DNA of 64,000 nt from Spirosoma oryzae. Lineage in GTDB: Bacteria > Bacteroidota > Bacteroidia > Cytophagales > Spirosomataceae. The notes beneath the pieces are model-generated. The model was not told the DNA's origin. It saw only the letters and a list, made by a program, of their open reading frames with translations, and did not search any database. How positions within the stretch are numbered: position 1 is the stretch's first letter; each line of letters begins with the position of its first letter. A program made the translations under genes and the position numbers. Below, one piece after another: positions 17,382 through 26,023 of this stretch. Location: NCBI RefSeq assembly GCF_003002825.1, contig NZ_PVTE01000020.1:1-64000 (forward strand), given 5' to 3'.

Positions 17382-17409
17382 GCAACGCCGGATCGAAACC
17401 CGGCGTTGC
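17382..17409. repeat. Perfect 10-bp stem-loop of the CCGGGTT...family
   Basis: GCAACGCCGG (17382-17391) and its exact complement (17400-17409) flank an eight-base loop ATCGAAAC. It lies between the MORN-like gene (plus) and the TPR gene (minus), 55 bases from the latter's stop. It shares CCGG and GAAACC with the repeat copies just upstream. Confidence 0.7.
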
Positions 17410-17464
17410 ATGAGATTGCCTATATGCACTCAACCCCGTGGTACCATTGCAAACCGTAAGCTGG

Positions 17465-18259
17465 CTACTTAAATACCCCCTTGGGGTCCGGACGTTTGGC
17501 GATCAGGTCGCTCAGAAAGCTCAGATCGAGTATCGACATGTCGAGCTGACGCGCTTGATGGAAATAATCCCAGGCCTTGTCGTAATCGGCTTTCAGGTAG
17601 CTGACCAGCGACAGCTTCTGGAAGGAAGCCGCGTGAGCCGGGTCCTGCGTGACGATACGCTGAAGTTGCTGTTCGGCGTCGTCAAGCGTAGGGCGGTGAT
17701 GATCCTTCTGAAACTGCTTGATTTCGACCGTTGCCAGGTCGCCCATCAGTTCAACGTTTGTTCCGGCTGCATCGATGCCTTTGCGAAGCAGACGAACCGC
17801 TTCGGGTAAATTTTCTTTCTGGTACGATACGACACCCAGCCCCCAGTACGCATCGGCATTGCGGTCGTTGAGGAGCCATGCCAGATTGAAGCGGTGAGCT
17901 GCCGTGTCGAGCTGCCCGTCGGAAATGTAATCCCAGCCACGAGCCGCAAAAAATTCGCTGGCTTCGGTGCGGCTGGTGAAGTTCTGATCGCAGTCGTTCA
18001 GAAAATGAATTTCACGGTCGATCTGCTCGGCTGTTTTGGGGCGCTCACCAAACAACGGCATGATGCTAAGCGTCTCGATATCGATCGATTCCGAGCGGGT
18101 GTTATCTAATGTCGTACTAGTATGGCTGGCAACGTGGGCTGTGACCGGACGGGCCGACGACATCAACTGTCGTGGCTGGGCTGCAACCACCAGGGGCAGC
18201 AGGGCCAGAATCAGACTCCAGTGTCCCCGATTCCTACGAACATTCATACGGACAGTCAA
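17465..18259 (-). CDS. Exported TPR-containing protein
   Basis: 264 residues (a second ATG at 18247 is an equally good start). A signal peptide ends near VVAAQP. The mature part begins with a linker rich in Ser and Thr, and then helical pairs from about 95 to 250 show the TPR spacing: AYWGLGVVSYQKENLPEAVRLL, and ASFQKLSLVSYLKADYDKAW. TPR domains bind other proteins; the partner is unknown. Likely periplasmic. There is no close operon partner on this strand. Confidence 0.82.
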   Translation of the reverse strand: MTVRMNVRRNRGHWSLILALLPLVVAAQPRQLMSSARPVTAHVASHTSTTLDNTRSESIDIETLSIMPLFGERPKTAEQIDREIHFLNDCDQNFTSRTEASEFFAARGWDYISDGQLDTAAHRFNLAWLLNDRNADAYWGLGVVSYQKENLPEAVRLLRKGIDAAGTNVELMGDLATVEIKQFQKDHHRPTLDDAEQQLQRIVTQDPAHAASFQKLSLVSYLKADYDKAWDYFHQARQLDMSILDLSFLSDLIAKRPDPKGVFK

Positions 18260-18430
18260 GCAACGGATTGTCTGGTTAGAACGATACTCGTGTACTGGTT
18301 AGTACATTCGGTTTATGATTAGACGCGGTAGCTACGGTGGCACTGCTGCTGAAGCAATCGGCATGCCGGAAAGCCGGACCGGGTGCGTCAGCGAACGGGG
18401 TATAAGTATAGCCGATTTTTCATCGCCATC

Positions 18431-19822
18431 CTAACGCTTGCCACCCCGCGAACTGTTCCGTTTGGGGCCGGCTGATCGCGGTCCACCGGGCCGGGCGCTC
18501 TTGGGTCGACTGGCTGCGTTTTTGGCCGCTTTAACTTTTGCCTGCTGCGTGGCCCGGCCTGCTGCGGTATTCTTAAATTTTTTCTCGTGGAAAGCACCCA
18601 GGAAATTCGGGTCTTCTTTCCGGCGCTGTTCGTCAACTTCCCGGAGCATAGCCTGCTGCTCATCGAATGGAGTTTCGGTAATCTCTACCCCCGCAGGCAT
18701 AGGCTGACGCGGTACGGTCATCCGAATAATGCGTTCGATTTTTTCGACGTGATAGTTCTCCGACAGTGTAACAAACGTAATCGCCTGTCCCGTTCGGTTG
18801 GCCCGCCCGGTCCGGCCGATTCGGTGCACATAGTCTTCGTAAATCAGCGGCACGTCGAAGTTGATAACGTGGCTGACCTCAGCTACGTCGATACCCCGCG
18901 CGGCTACGTCGGTCGCTACCAGTATCCGCACGTTGCCCTCTTTGAAGGCTTCCATCGAATTGATACGGGTATTCTGCCCTTTGTTGGCGTGAATCACCCG
19001 CACCTGACCGGGGTCGAACACCTTACGAGTCAAGAACTTGTAAATGTTCTCGGCCGAGGTTTTGGTCCGGGCAAACACGATGACGCGCTGAAAATCATCC
19101 TGCGTCAGCAGATGCTCAAGCAGATTGACTTTCGTGCGGAAGTTGGGAACGTCGTAGATCACCTGATCGACCATGTCGGCCGTCGATGCCTGCGGGGTCA
19201 CTTCGATCTTTACCGGCGCTTCCAGAAATTCGGCCGACAGGCGTTCCACGCGACCGCCGAACGTAGCAGAGAACAGGAGGTTTTGCCGCTTTGTCGGAAT
19301 GATTTCCAGGATGGACCGGATCTGGGGCATAAAACCCATGTCCATCATCTTGTCGGCTTCGTCGAGTACCAGCGTGCGAATGTCTTTCGTAATCAGTTCA
19401 CCGGCCCGGTAAAGGTCCATAAACCGGCCCGGTGTCGCTACGACCAGATCGACGCCCTGCTGCAAGGTTTCGATCTGCGTTTTGGGCCCCAGCCCACCGT
19501 ACGCAACCAGGTGCCGCAGGTCGGTATATTTGGCCAGGTCGGTAACGGACTTACTGATCTGAATGGCGAGTTCGCGGGTAGGGGCCAGAATGAGCGCCCG
19601 TGGGTTTTTACCCTGCGCGTATTTGATTTTCATCAGCAGCGGCAACAGGTAGGCCGCTGTCTTGCCCGTTCCGGTCTGCGCAATGCCCAGCACGTCGTGG
19701 TTGCCCAGACTGATCGGGATGGTTTTTTGCTGAATCGGTGTCGGTTCGGTATAACCCAGATCGGCAACGGCGTTGAGCAACTGCCGGTTTAACTCAAATT
19801 GGTCGAAAGACGTAATATCCAT
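18431..19822 (-). CDS. DEAD-box RNA helicase, RhlE type
   Basis: 463 residues. All helicase motifs are present in order: Q motif (FDQFELNRQLL with PTPIQQ), Walker A AQTGTGKT (about 43-50), PTRELA, TPGR, DEAD (in VLDEADKMMDMGF), SAT, the ARGIDV segment and HRIGRTGR. The core ends near 375 and is followed by a basic, low-complexity tail rich in Lys, Arg, Ala and Gly that probably binds RNA. Such enzymes unwind short RNA duplexes in ribosome assembly and mRNA turnover, often important in the cold. It is a single gene; RhlE/CsdA subtype naming is approximate. Confidence 0.94.
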   Translation of the reverse strand: MDITSFDQFELNRQLLNAVADLGYTEPTPIQQKTIPISLGNHDVLGIAQTGTGKTAAYLLPLLMKIKYAQGKNPRALILAPTRELAIQISKSVTDLAKYTDLRHLVAYGGLGPKTQIETLQQGVDLVVATPGRFMDLYRAGELITKDIRTLVLDEADKMMDMGFMPQIRSILEIIPTKRQNLLFSATFGGRVERLSAEFLEAPVKIEVTPQASTADMVDQVIYDVPNFRTKVNLLEHLLTQDDFQRVIVFARTKTSAENIYKFLTRKVFDPGQVRVIHANKGQNTRINSMEAFKEGNVRILVATDVAARGIDVAEVSHVINFDVPLIYEDYVHRIGRTGRANRTGQAITFVTLSENYHVEKIERIIRMTVPRQPMPAGVEITETPFDEQQAMLREVDEQRRKEDPNFLGAFHEKKFKNTAAGRATQQAKVKAAKNAASRPKSARPGGPRSAGPKRNSSRGGKR

Positions 19823-19908
19823 AGCGGAAGGGGTGGGGACGACCGACTGTTTGTGCCAGTCGGGTTTCTACTGTGCGACCCCATAAGCAAAGCTAACCCC
19901 ATTTACCC

Positions 19909-20808
19909 CTAAAACGGTTTCAATATGCGCTCGACGCCACTCACATAGCCCGACCCGAACAGGTTGACATGCACCAGTAACGGATACAGATTATAGATTG
20001 GAACGCGCTCATCGAAACCGGCTTCAAGGGGGAACGCTTCGTTGTAGGCGTCGTAAAAGCGGGAGTCAAAGCCGCCGAACAAGCGCGTATGGGCCAGATC
20101 GGCTTCCCGAAAACCGTAGTAGACTGCCGGGTCGATCAGGGCGGGCGCGCCGTCTTCGGTGATCATGACATTGCCCGACCACAAGTCGCCGTGCAGTAGC
20201 GCGGGCCGTTCCGCCGGGAGTAAATCCGGCAGACGGTCGCGCAGGCGCAACAGGGCCTCGTACGTAGCTTTCGACAGTAACTCGTTGTAAAACGCCAGGC
20301 CCGCCTGCGGTAGCAGCCGTTGCTCGAAAAAGAAAGTGAAGCCGTTGGCGACGGGCTGATTATTCTGGGGGAGTGAACCGATGTAGTTATTGAACGACAA
20401 GCCAAACGTGGGCTGCGTGTGCGAGTGAATTTCGGCCAGCGACTGTCCCAGCAGGTCCCAGTAGTCGTCGGTCAGTTTACCGGAGTCGATATAACTCAGC
20501 ACCAGGTACGATTTATCCTGGTAGCAGCCGTAGCCAATTACCTCAGGAATAACCGCCGTGTCGGTTTGCCGGAGTAAATTCAGGCCTTTGGCCTCCGTTT
20601 CGAACATGTTGATCGCCTGATCGGTATGGTTCCATTTGACGAAAAACACGCCTTCCGACGAAAAGACCTGTGCCGCCGTGTTTATATCGCCACCCGCTAA
20701 AAACTGCGTTTCGATGACCTCGACCGAATGGCCGAGGGCTGAAAACAGAACGCTTTCAAAAAACGAGAACTGCTCGTCACCCCAGAAATCCATATACTGT
20801 ACATTCAC
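19909..20808 (-). CDS. Fructosamine kinase family protein
   Basis: 299 residues (start could be the Met at residue 6). The kinase-like fold is marked by the LLHGDLWSGNVMI catalytic loop (about 205-217) and the following LIDPAVYYGFREADLA metal-binding segment, typical of the FN3K/ketosamine-3-kinase family. These enzymes phosphorylate sugars bound to protein amines so that glycation adducts fall apart. The bacterial substrate may be ribulosamine or erythrulosamine adducts, which is family knowledge. It is divergent from anmK, with about 60 bases between starts. Confidence 0.9.
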   Translation of the reverse strand: MNVQYMDFWGDEQFSFFESVLFSALGHSVEVIETQFLAGGDINTAAQVFSSEGVFFVKWNHTDQAINMFETEAKGLNLLRQTDTAVIPEVIGYGCYQDKSYLVLSYIDSGKLTDDYWDLLGQSLAEIHSHTQPTFGLSFNNYIGSLPQNNQPVANGFTFFFEQRLLPQAGLAFYNELLSKATYEALLRLRDRLPDLLPAERPALLHGDLWSGNVMITEDGAPALIDPAVYYGFREADLAHTRLFGGFDSRFYDAYNEAFPLEAGFDERVPIYNLYPLLVHVNLFGSGYVSGVERILKPF

Positions 20809-20845
20809 CGGAAGCGACGTAGCCCCGGTCTGTTACTCGATTACT

Positions 20846-20853
20846 TACTTTTG
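20846..20853 (+). promoter_or_regulatory. -7 box TACTTTTG upstream of anmK
   Basis: Exact match to the Bacteroidota -7 element TAnnTTTG, 16 bases before the anmK ATG. A convincing -33 TTTG at the expected distance is not seen, so the call is moderate. Confidence 0.5.
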
Positions 20854-20868
20854 CAAATTACCCCGCTT

Positions 20869-22065
20869 ATGAACCCGCACCTGCAACGCCTGTACGAACT
20901 GGCACAAGCACCGACCCGGCGCATCGTGGGCCTGATGTCGGGTACGTCACTCGACGGCCTCGACATTGCGTTGTGCCGCGTTTCCGGTAGTGGTCCGGCC
21001 ACCCAGGTAACGCTCGACGCTTTTACCACCATACCGTATGATGAGCCGATAAAAGCACATATCCGAACGATCTTCGCTAAAGACCAAATCGAATTCGAGA
21101 CGCTTTGTTTGCTGAACCCCTACATCGGCCGGCTCCATGGGCAGCTTATTCTGGATAGTTTACGCAACTGGAATATCGCACCGGCTGACGTCGACCTGAT
21201 CGCCAGTCATGGACAAACCGTGTACCACGCGCCGAAGCGACAGCATGGCCGTCCGGAATTTCCGAATGCGACACTACAAATCGGCGACGGCGACCACGTT
21301 GCCGTTACCACCGGCATCATCACGCTGAGCGACTTCCGGCAGAAACACATCGCTGCCGGTGGGGAAGGGGCTCCGTTGGCCGTCTATGGCGACTACTTCA
21401 TGTTTTCGCAGGCGGGTGAAAACCGGATTCTGCTTAACATGGGGGGGATCGCCAATTTTACGTATCTCCCCGCCGACGAAGACGCCAGCGCCGTATTTAC
21501 GACCGATACCGGACCGGGTAACACGCTACTCGATGCCTGCGCCCGGCAGTTTCTGGGTCAACCGTTCGACGCCGATGGTCAACTGGCGATGAACGGTCAG
21601 GTAAATAGGCCGTTACTGAACGCCCTGAAGAACAATCCGTTTTTCGACGCGCCTTTTCCAAAAACGACGGGCCCGGAAGTGTTCGGCGACGAGTATGTTC
21701 AGTCGGCTATCCAGCGCAGTCAGGCCGAGACAATTTCGCCGGCTGATCGTATGGCAACCCTCGTTCAGTTCAGTGCCGACACCATCACGGAAGCCATCCG
21801 GCGGGTGCTGCGGCCGGGTGAGCCGTACGTGGTTTACATGAGCGGAGGAGGTATGCACAACCCCGCCCTGACCCGGGCCATTCAGGCGCAACTACCCCAA
21901 TGCCGATTTGGCCGTACTGATGCGTTAGGAATCAGTGGTGACGCCAAAGAAGCGGTTCTGTTTGCCGTGCTGGCTAATGAATGCGTTATGGGCAGTACTA
22001 CTTCGTTTGGGAGTCGCGAAGGCGTACCCACCGTCAGTATGGGCAAGATCAGTCTGCCTGTCTGA
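20869..22065 (+). CDS. anmK: Anhydro-N-acetylmuramic acid kinase
   Basis: 398 residues from the ATG at 20869; a TTG six codons upstream overlaps the probable promoter. The ATP-binding GLMSGTSLDGLDIA loop lies near residue 23, NMGGIANFTYL is central, and TDTGPGNTLLDA and MSGGGMHN follow. AnmK opens 1,6-anhydro-MurNAc with ATP to give MurNAc-6-phosphate in cytoplasmic cell-wall recycling. The etherase murQ that acts next is not in the window. It is a single gene; the length is normal for the family. Confidence 0.95.
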   Translation: MNPHLQRLYELAQAPTRRIVGLMSGTSLDGLDIALCRVSGSGPATQVTLDAFTTIPYDEPIKAHIRTIFAKDQIEFETLCLLNPYIGRLHGQLILDSLRNWNIAPADVDLIASHGQTVYHAPKRQHGRPEFPNATLQIGDGDHVAVTTGIITLSDFRQKHIAAGGEGAPLAVYGDYFMFSQAGENRILLNMGGIANFTYLPADEDASAVFTTDTGPGNTLLDACARQFLGQPFDADGQLAMNGQVNRPLLNALKNNPFFDAPFPKTTGPEVFGDEYVQSAIQRSQAETISPADRMATLVQFSADTITEAIRRVLRPGEPYVVYMSGGGMHNPALTRAIQAQLPQCRFGRTDALGISGDAKEAVLFAVLANECVMGSTTSFGSREGVPTVSMGKISLPV

Positions 22066-22183
22066 CTGTGCCTACTGCCATCAGGACCGGGCTGGCGCTG
22101 TACGACCGGCGTTGATACGTTCTACAAAATCTTTCTTGTGTTTTGCCGGGTAAACCACGGATTAGCCTAGTATTGGGAACAGA

Positions 22184-23491
22184 ATGATTTTCCCGCAACG
22201 CATGAGCGATCGTAACGGAGCCATCTCGGCCACTACACTCAAATCAATTATTGGCGGTTCGATCGGTAATCTGGTCGAGTGGTACGATTGGTACGCTTAC
22301 TCCGCATTTGCCCTGTATTTTTCCAGCTCGTTTTTTCCGCAGGACAATCCCACGGCGCAACTGCTGAATACGGCCGGCATATTCGCGCTGGGCTTTCTGA
22401 TGCGCCCGCTGGGTGGCTGGCTATTCGGGCGAATCGCCGATAAGGTTGGCCGTAAGCAAAGCATGACCCTGTCGGTGCTGTTGATGTCGCTGGGGTCGCT
22501 GCTGATTGCGCTCACGCCGACCTACAAGACAATTGGTATTCTGGCACCAGTGCTGTTGCTGGTCGCGCGGCTGTTGCAGGGGCTTAGCGTTGGGGGTGAA
22601 TACGGTGTGTCGGCGACCTACCTGAGCGAGATGGCCAGCCGGAATCGGCGGGGCTTCTACTCCAGTTTTCAATACGTCACGCTGATTGGTGGTCAGCTGA
22701 TTGCGCTGGCTATCCAGCTCATTCTTCAAAAGCTGCTGCTAACGGAGGAGCAACTGCACGAATGGGGCTGGCGTATCCCGTTTGTCATTGGCGCTATACT
22801 CTCCGTTGTGGCGCTCTACCTGCGCCAGAACCTGCACGAAACAACCGCGTTTACGGCACAGCAGGCAAAAGGAGAAGCCCGGAAAGGAACGATACGGGAA
22901 CTACTGAAGCATCCACGGGCCGTAGCGACGGTGGTTGGCCTCACCCTCGGCGGTACGTTGGCGTTCTACACCTACACCACGTACATGCAGAAGTTTCTGG
23001 TCAATACCGTTCACCTCTCGAAGAGCGAATCGACCTTGATCTCGTTTGTCAGTCTACTATTTTTCGCGCTGCTACAACCCGTTTTCGGTGCGCTTTCTGA
23101 TCGCATTGGCCGGCGTCCGCTGCTGATCGGTTTTGGGGTGTTGGGCACGTTAGGCACCGTACCCCTGCTGACGCTGCTAAGCCACACGACCAATTTATAC
23201 GGCGCTTTTTTTCTGCTGTTGATTGCGCTCATCATCGTCAGCGGCTACACAAGCATCAACGCTGTCGTTAAGGCTGAATTGTTTCCGGCGGAAATCCGGG
23301 CGCTTGGCGTCGGCTTACCCTATGCACTTACGGTTGCGCTATTCGGGGGGACCGCTGAATACGTGGCACTTTGGCTCAAAAATCAGGGCCACGAGACTTA
23401 CTTCTACTGGTACATTACCGGTTGCATCTTTCTCTCGCTGCTGGTATATCTATTCATGAAAGATACCCGGAAACACTCGCAGATAGATTGA
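22184..23491 (+). CDS. MFS transporter of the metabolite:H+ symporter (MHS) family
   Basis: 435 residues, or 429 from the ATG at 22202. Twelve membrane helices are evident. The opening GNLVEWYDWYAYSAFALYF, the GRIADKVGRKQSM loop 2-3 motif and GLSVGGEYG are diagnostic of the MHS family (KgtP, ProP, ShiA). The sequence most resembles alpha-ketoglutarate/dicarboxylate permeases, but substrate cannot be fixed. There is a second MFS motif SDRIGRRPLL in the C-terminal half. It is single, with no catabolic partner. Confidence 0.9.
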   Translation: MIFPQRMSDRNGAISATTLKSIIGGSIGNLVEWYDWYAYSAFALYFSSSFFPQDNPTAQLLNTAGIFALGFLMRPLGGWLFGRIADKVGRKQSMTLSVLLMSLGSLLIALTPTYKTIGILAPVLLLVARLLQGLSVGGEYGVSATYLSEMASRNRRGFYSSFQYVTLIGGQLIALAIQLILQKLLLTEEQLHEWGWRIPFVIGAILSVVALYLRQNLHETTAFTAQQAKGEARKGTIRELLKHPRAVATVVGLTLGGTLAFYTYTTYMQKFLVNTVHLSKSESTLISFVSLLFFALLQPVFGALSDRIGRRPLLIGFGVLGTLGTVPLLTLLSHTTNLYGAFFLLLIALIIVSGYTSINAVVKAELFPAEIRALGVGLPYALTVALFGGTAEYVALWLKNQGHETYFYWYITGCIFLSLLVYLFMKDTRKHSQID

Positions 23492-23539
23492 CGTCCTGTC
23501 GACGAATGGGCGTCTACAAGTCGGGGCCAAAGGGCATCG

Positions 23540-24064
23540 TCAGCTCTTTGGACGAAACACCTTCATCTTCGCTTCATCCGTTGTGAGGAAGGGGCCGCCG
23601 ATCAGGTCGATGCAGTAGGGGATGGCGGGGAATACAACCGACAGGCATTGTCCGATAGCGGTTGGCTTACCGGGTAGGTTCAGTAGTAACGTCTGGTTGC
23701 GGATACCCGCCGTCTGCCGGGAGAGGATGGCTGTCGGCACGTACTTCAAACTTTCCTGGCGCATCAGTTCACCAAAACCGGGGAGCATTTTCTGGCAAAC
23801 GGCTTCGGTTGCTTCCGGGGTGACGTCGCGGAGCGCGGGGCCGGTACCTCCCGTCGTCACGACAAGGCAACAACCTTCCGTATCGGCCAGCTCGATCATC
23901 GTCGCTTCCAGCTGATCCTGCTCATCGGGGATAATGCGATAAACGGGCTCCCAGTCGCCGATAAGCCAGTCGGTCAGGTACGAAACGACGGCCTTGCCGG
24001 GAATGTCTTCATACACCCCGGCGCTGGCCCGGTCCGAAACGTTAATTATGCCAATGCGAATCAT
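23540..24064 (-). CDS. mog: Molybdopterin adenylyltransferase
   Basis: 174 residues. The MoCF-binding fold is shown by GIINVSDRASAGVYED at the start, the TTGGTGPALRDVTPEA loop (about 70-85) and the NLPGKPTAIG segment (about 129-138). The enzyme adenylates molybdopterin before molybdenum insertion by MoeA. No other moa/moe gene is present in the window, so this is an isolated pathway gene. Mog rather than MoaB is favoured by the similarity around DRASAG and the length; the distinction is not absolute. Confidence 0.92.
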   Translation of the reverse strand: MIRIGIINVSDRASAGVYEDIPGKAVVSYLTDWLIGDWEPVYRIIPDEQDQLEATMIELADTEGCCLVVTTGGTGPALRDVTPEATEAVCQKMLPGFGELMRQESLKYVPTAILSRQTAGIRNQTLLLNLPGKPTAIGQCLSVVFPAIPYCIDLIGGPFLTTDEAKMKVFRPKS

Positions 24065-24085
24065 TTGGTCGGTAGTCGGTTTACG

Positions 24086-24150
24086 GTTTACAGTAGTCGG
24101 TTTACGGTCGTGCGGTAGCCACTGAAAACCGTAAACCGACTACTGTAAAC
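24086..24150. repeat. Word-repeat palindrome built on GTTTACGGT
   Basis: A perfect 23-bp inverted repeat (24086-24108 and 24128-24150). Each arm contains GTTTAC and GTCGGTTTACGGT words, and the left flank (24069-24085) carries a further copy. It occupies the gap between mog and the glycogen synthase gene, both on the minus strand, so it could terminate the upstream transcript. Similar words recur at 37484, 54375, 60370, 61937 and 62481. Confidence 0.85.
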
Positions 24151-24154
24151 GTCT

Positions 24155-25972
24155 CTACGGTTTTCTCCGCTTCAGCGCGAGGTCGTGGGCGGTGTCGTAG
24201 TAGGAACGGAGACTGTGCCAGTCGAAAATCTCGGCGATGTTTTCGACGCGGTTCCGTTGCTGAATCCGGTCGCGCTGACTCAGGCGGACAAATCGGTACA
24301 GCATGTCGGCAAGCTGATCGGCTGCTTCGTTGAACGAGTTGGTCCGCCGGTTGACGACGTAGATACCCCGGTTTTCGTAATCACGCATGATCTGCATGAT
24401 AAAATCACCGAAGCCCGACTGATCGCTCGTCACGGTCGGGATGCCCCGGACCACGCATTCGAGCGGAGTATAGCCCCACGGTTCGTAGTAGCTCGGGAAA
24501 ACGCCCAGGTGACAACCCCGTACGAACTGACTATAGTCGAGACCGAACAGCGGATTGGTCGATGCAATGAAGTCGGGGTGATAAACGATCTTGACCCGGT
24601 CCGCTTCGTTGTTGATCAGGTTAGCCCGTCGGATGAAGCGCGTCATGTCGTCTTCCTGCACCAGATTGTGCGTTACGAAAGGCGGCAAGGTCTTCGTTTT
24701 CCAGCTTTGAATGGTCCGACGGAGTCGTAGGCGCCAGTACTCGTCGATAAACGAGTTCAGATCGGGAATCTTGGCGTCGCTCTGTGAAGCCGACGCCAGG
24801 AAAAGCCGTTCGCCTATCTGCTTCTCGATGCTTTCGCAGGTCTCGTGAATTTCGTCGAGCAGCGCCCGCGAATGCAGTACGTCGGGGTTGATCGAGGTGT
24901 ACGGCTGTCGCGTTACGAGGAACATGACCACCGTCATATCCATCTCCTCCTGCTGCATCCGGTAGTTAAGCCGGGCGAGGGCTTCCAGCGTCAGGTCGTA
25001 GCCTTTGTTGGAGAACTCGAACCGGCCCGACGTGAAGAAGTACAGCGTTTTGTCGAGGTCGAACGAATAACTCTGGAAGAAGTGACCCATGATAAACTCA
25101 TGAATCTTATCCTTGTAGCGAACGTGCAGGTTCTGAAACTCGTGTGTCGCGGCAAAGCGCGTTACGTTGAGCCCATTGGGTAATACCAGATCGGGGTTTC
25201 TACCCAGAAAAACCTCACACTCCCGCGCCGTTACGTCGCTGACGGTCGTGAACACATGCGCCTGTTGAGCCGCCAGCCGTTCGATCGTCGCCTGCGTTTC
25301 GATACCGTAATGCTGGGCTTCGCGGAGCCAGTCGAAAAACGGGAGCTTGCCGTAGAAGCCCGCTTCGTTTTGGGCCAGATACCGACCCAGCATGGTGGCG
25401 TGGGTAGTGAATACCGTCGCTACCCGGACATTGTCCCGGCGCAGGTCGGGCAGGCCCGTGCTTGCCATCCACTCGTGGAAGTGAGCGACGAAGTCGACCC
25501 GGCGGGCGTGGTTTTCAGCCAGGATGGTGATGAATTGCCGGACCATCTCGCCGAACACGATCGTCTGGTTAACCAGGTCCTCGACGTTGAGTGTGGGTAA
25601 CTGGTGATCGCGCCAAAGCTGCCCCTTGACCTGGTTGAGCTGATCGGTCGTCATGCTGAAGATATCGAACAGCACCACACGCGGTCGTCCCGTGATCAGC
25701 CAGTAACCGTACTCGACCCGATAGCCCAGCTGCCGCATCTTGCTGACGGTTTGTCCGATTTCAGTTTCGTCGGAATCCGTAATCGGCTCGAATTCGGCGG
25801 CTGCCCGCTGCGGGAAGTACGGCCCCAACGCAACGTAATTATCATCCCACTTTTCGACCATCGCCGGTACTTTTGACCGGATGACCGTATAAATACCGCC
25901 GACCTGATTACACACTTCCCAGGCTACTTCCAGCAGTAGTTTGCGCTTTGAGGTTGAAAAGATGGATTCCAA
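24155..25972 (-). CDS. GT3-type (eukaryote-like) glycogen synthase
   Basis: 605 residues. The start LLLEVAWEVCNQVGGIYTVI and the following GPYFPQR, FHEWMASTG and FTTHATMLGRYL segments are those of the GT3 glycogen synthase family found in fungi and animals and in many Bacteroidota, not the GT5 GlgA family. The C-terminal Rossmann half has the catalytic Glu-rich signature PSYYEPWGYTPLECV. It transfers glucose from a nucleotide sugar to glycogen in the cytoplasm. No branching enzyme or phosphorylase is adjacent. Allosteric phosphorylation sites of the eukaryotic enzymes are not obvious. Confidence 0.9.
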   Translation of the reverse strand: MESIFSTSKRKLLLEVAWEVCNQVGGIYTVIRSKVPAMVEKWDDNYVALGPYFPQRAAAEFEPITDSDETEIGQTVSKMRQLGYRVEYGYWLITGRPRVVLFDIFSMTTDQLNQVKGQLWRDHQLPTLNVEDLVNQTIVFGEMVRQFITILAENHARRVDFVAHFHEWMASTGLPDLRRDNVRVATVFTTHATMLGRYLAQNEAGFYGKLPFFDWLREAQHYGIETQATIERLAAQQAHVFTTVSDVTARECEVFLGRNPDLVLPNGLNVTRFAATHEFQNLHVRYKDKIHEFIMGHFFQSYSFDLDKTLYFFTSGRFEFSNKGYDLTLEALARLNYRMQQEEMDMTVVMFLVTRQPYTSINPDVLHSRALLDEIHETCESIEKQIGERLFLASASQSDAKIPDLNSFIDEYWRLRLRRTIQSWKTKTLPPFVTHNLVQEDDMTRFIRRANLINNEADRVKIVYHPDFIASTNPLFGLDYSQFVRGCHLGVFPSYYEPWGYTPLECVVRGIPTVTSDQSGFGDFIMQIMRDYENRGIYVVNRRTNSFNEAADQLADMLYRFVRLSQRDRIQQRNRVENIAEIFDWHSLRSYYDTAHDLALKRRKP

Positions 25973-26023
25973 GGCTAGTTCAGTCGTTTAAAAAGCCGGG
26001 TGATAGGTTGACACCGGCTACGT

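Noticed and set aside
18587-19792. A 401-codon open frame on the plus strand opposite the DEAD-box helicase
   Set aside because: The helicase carries all family motifs on the other strand; the plus-strand frame has shadow composition and no motif.
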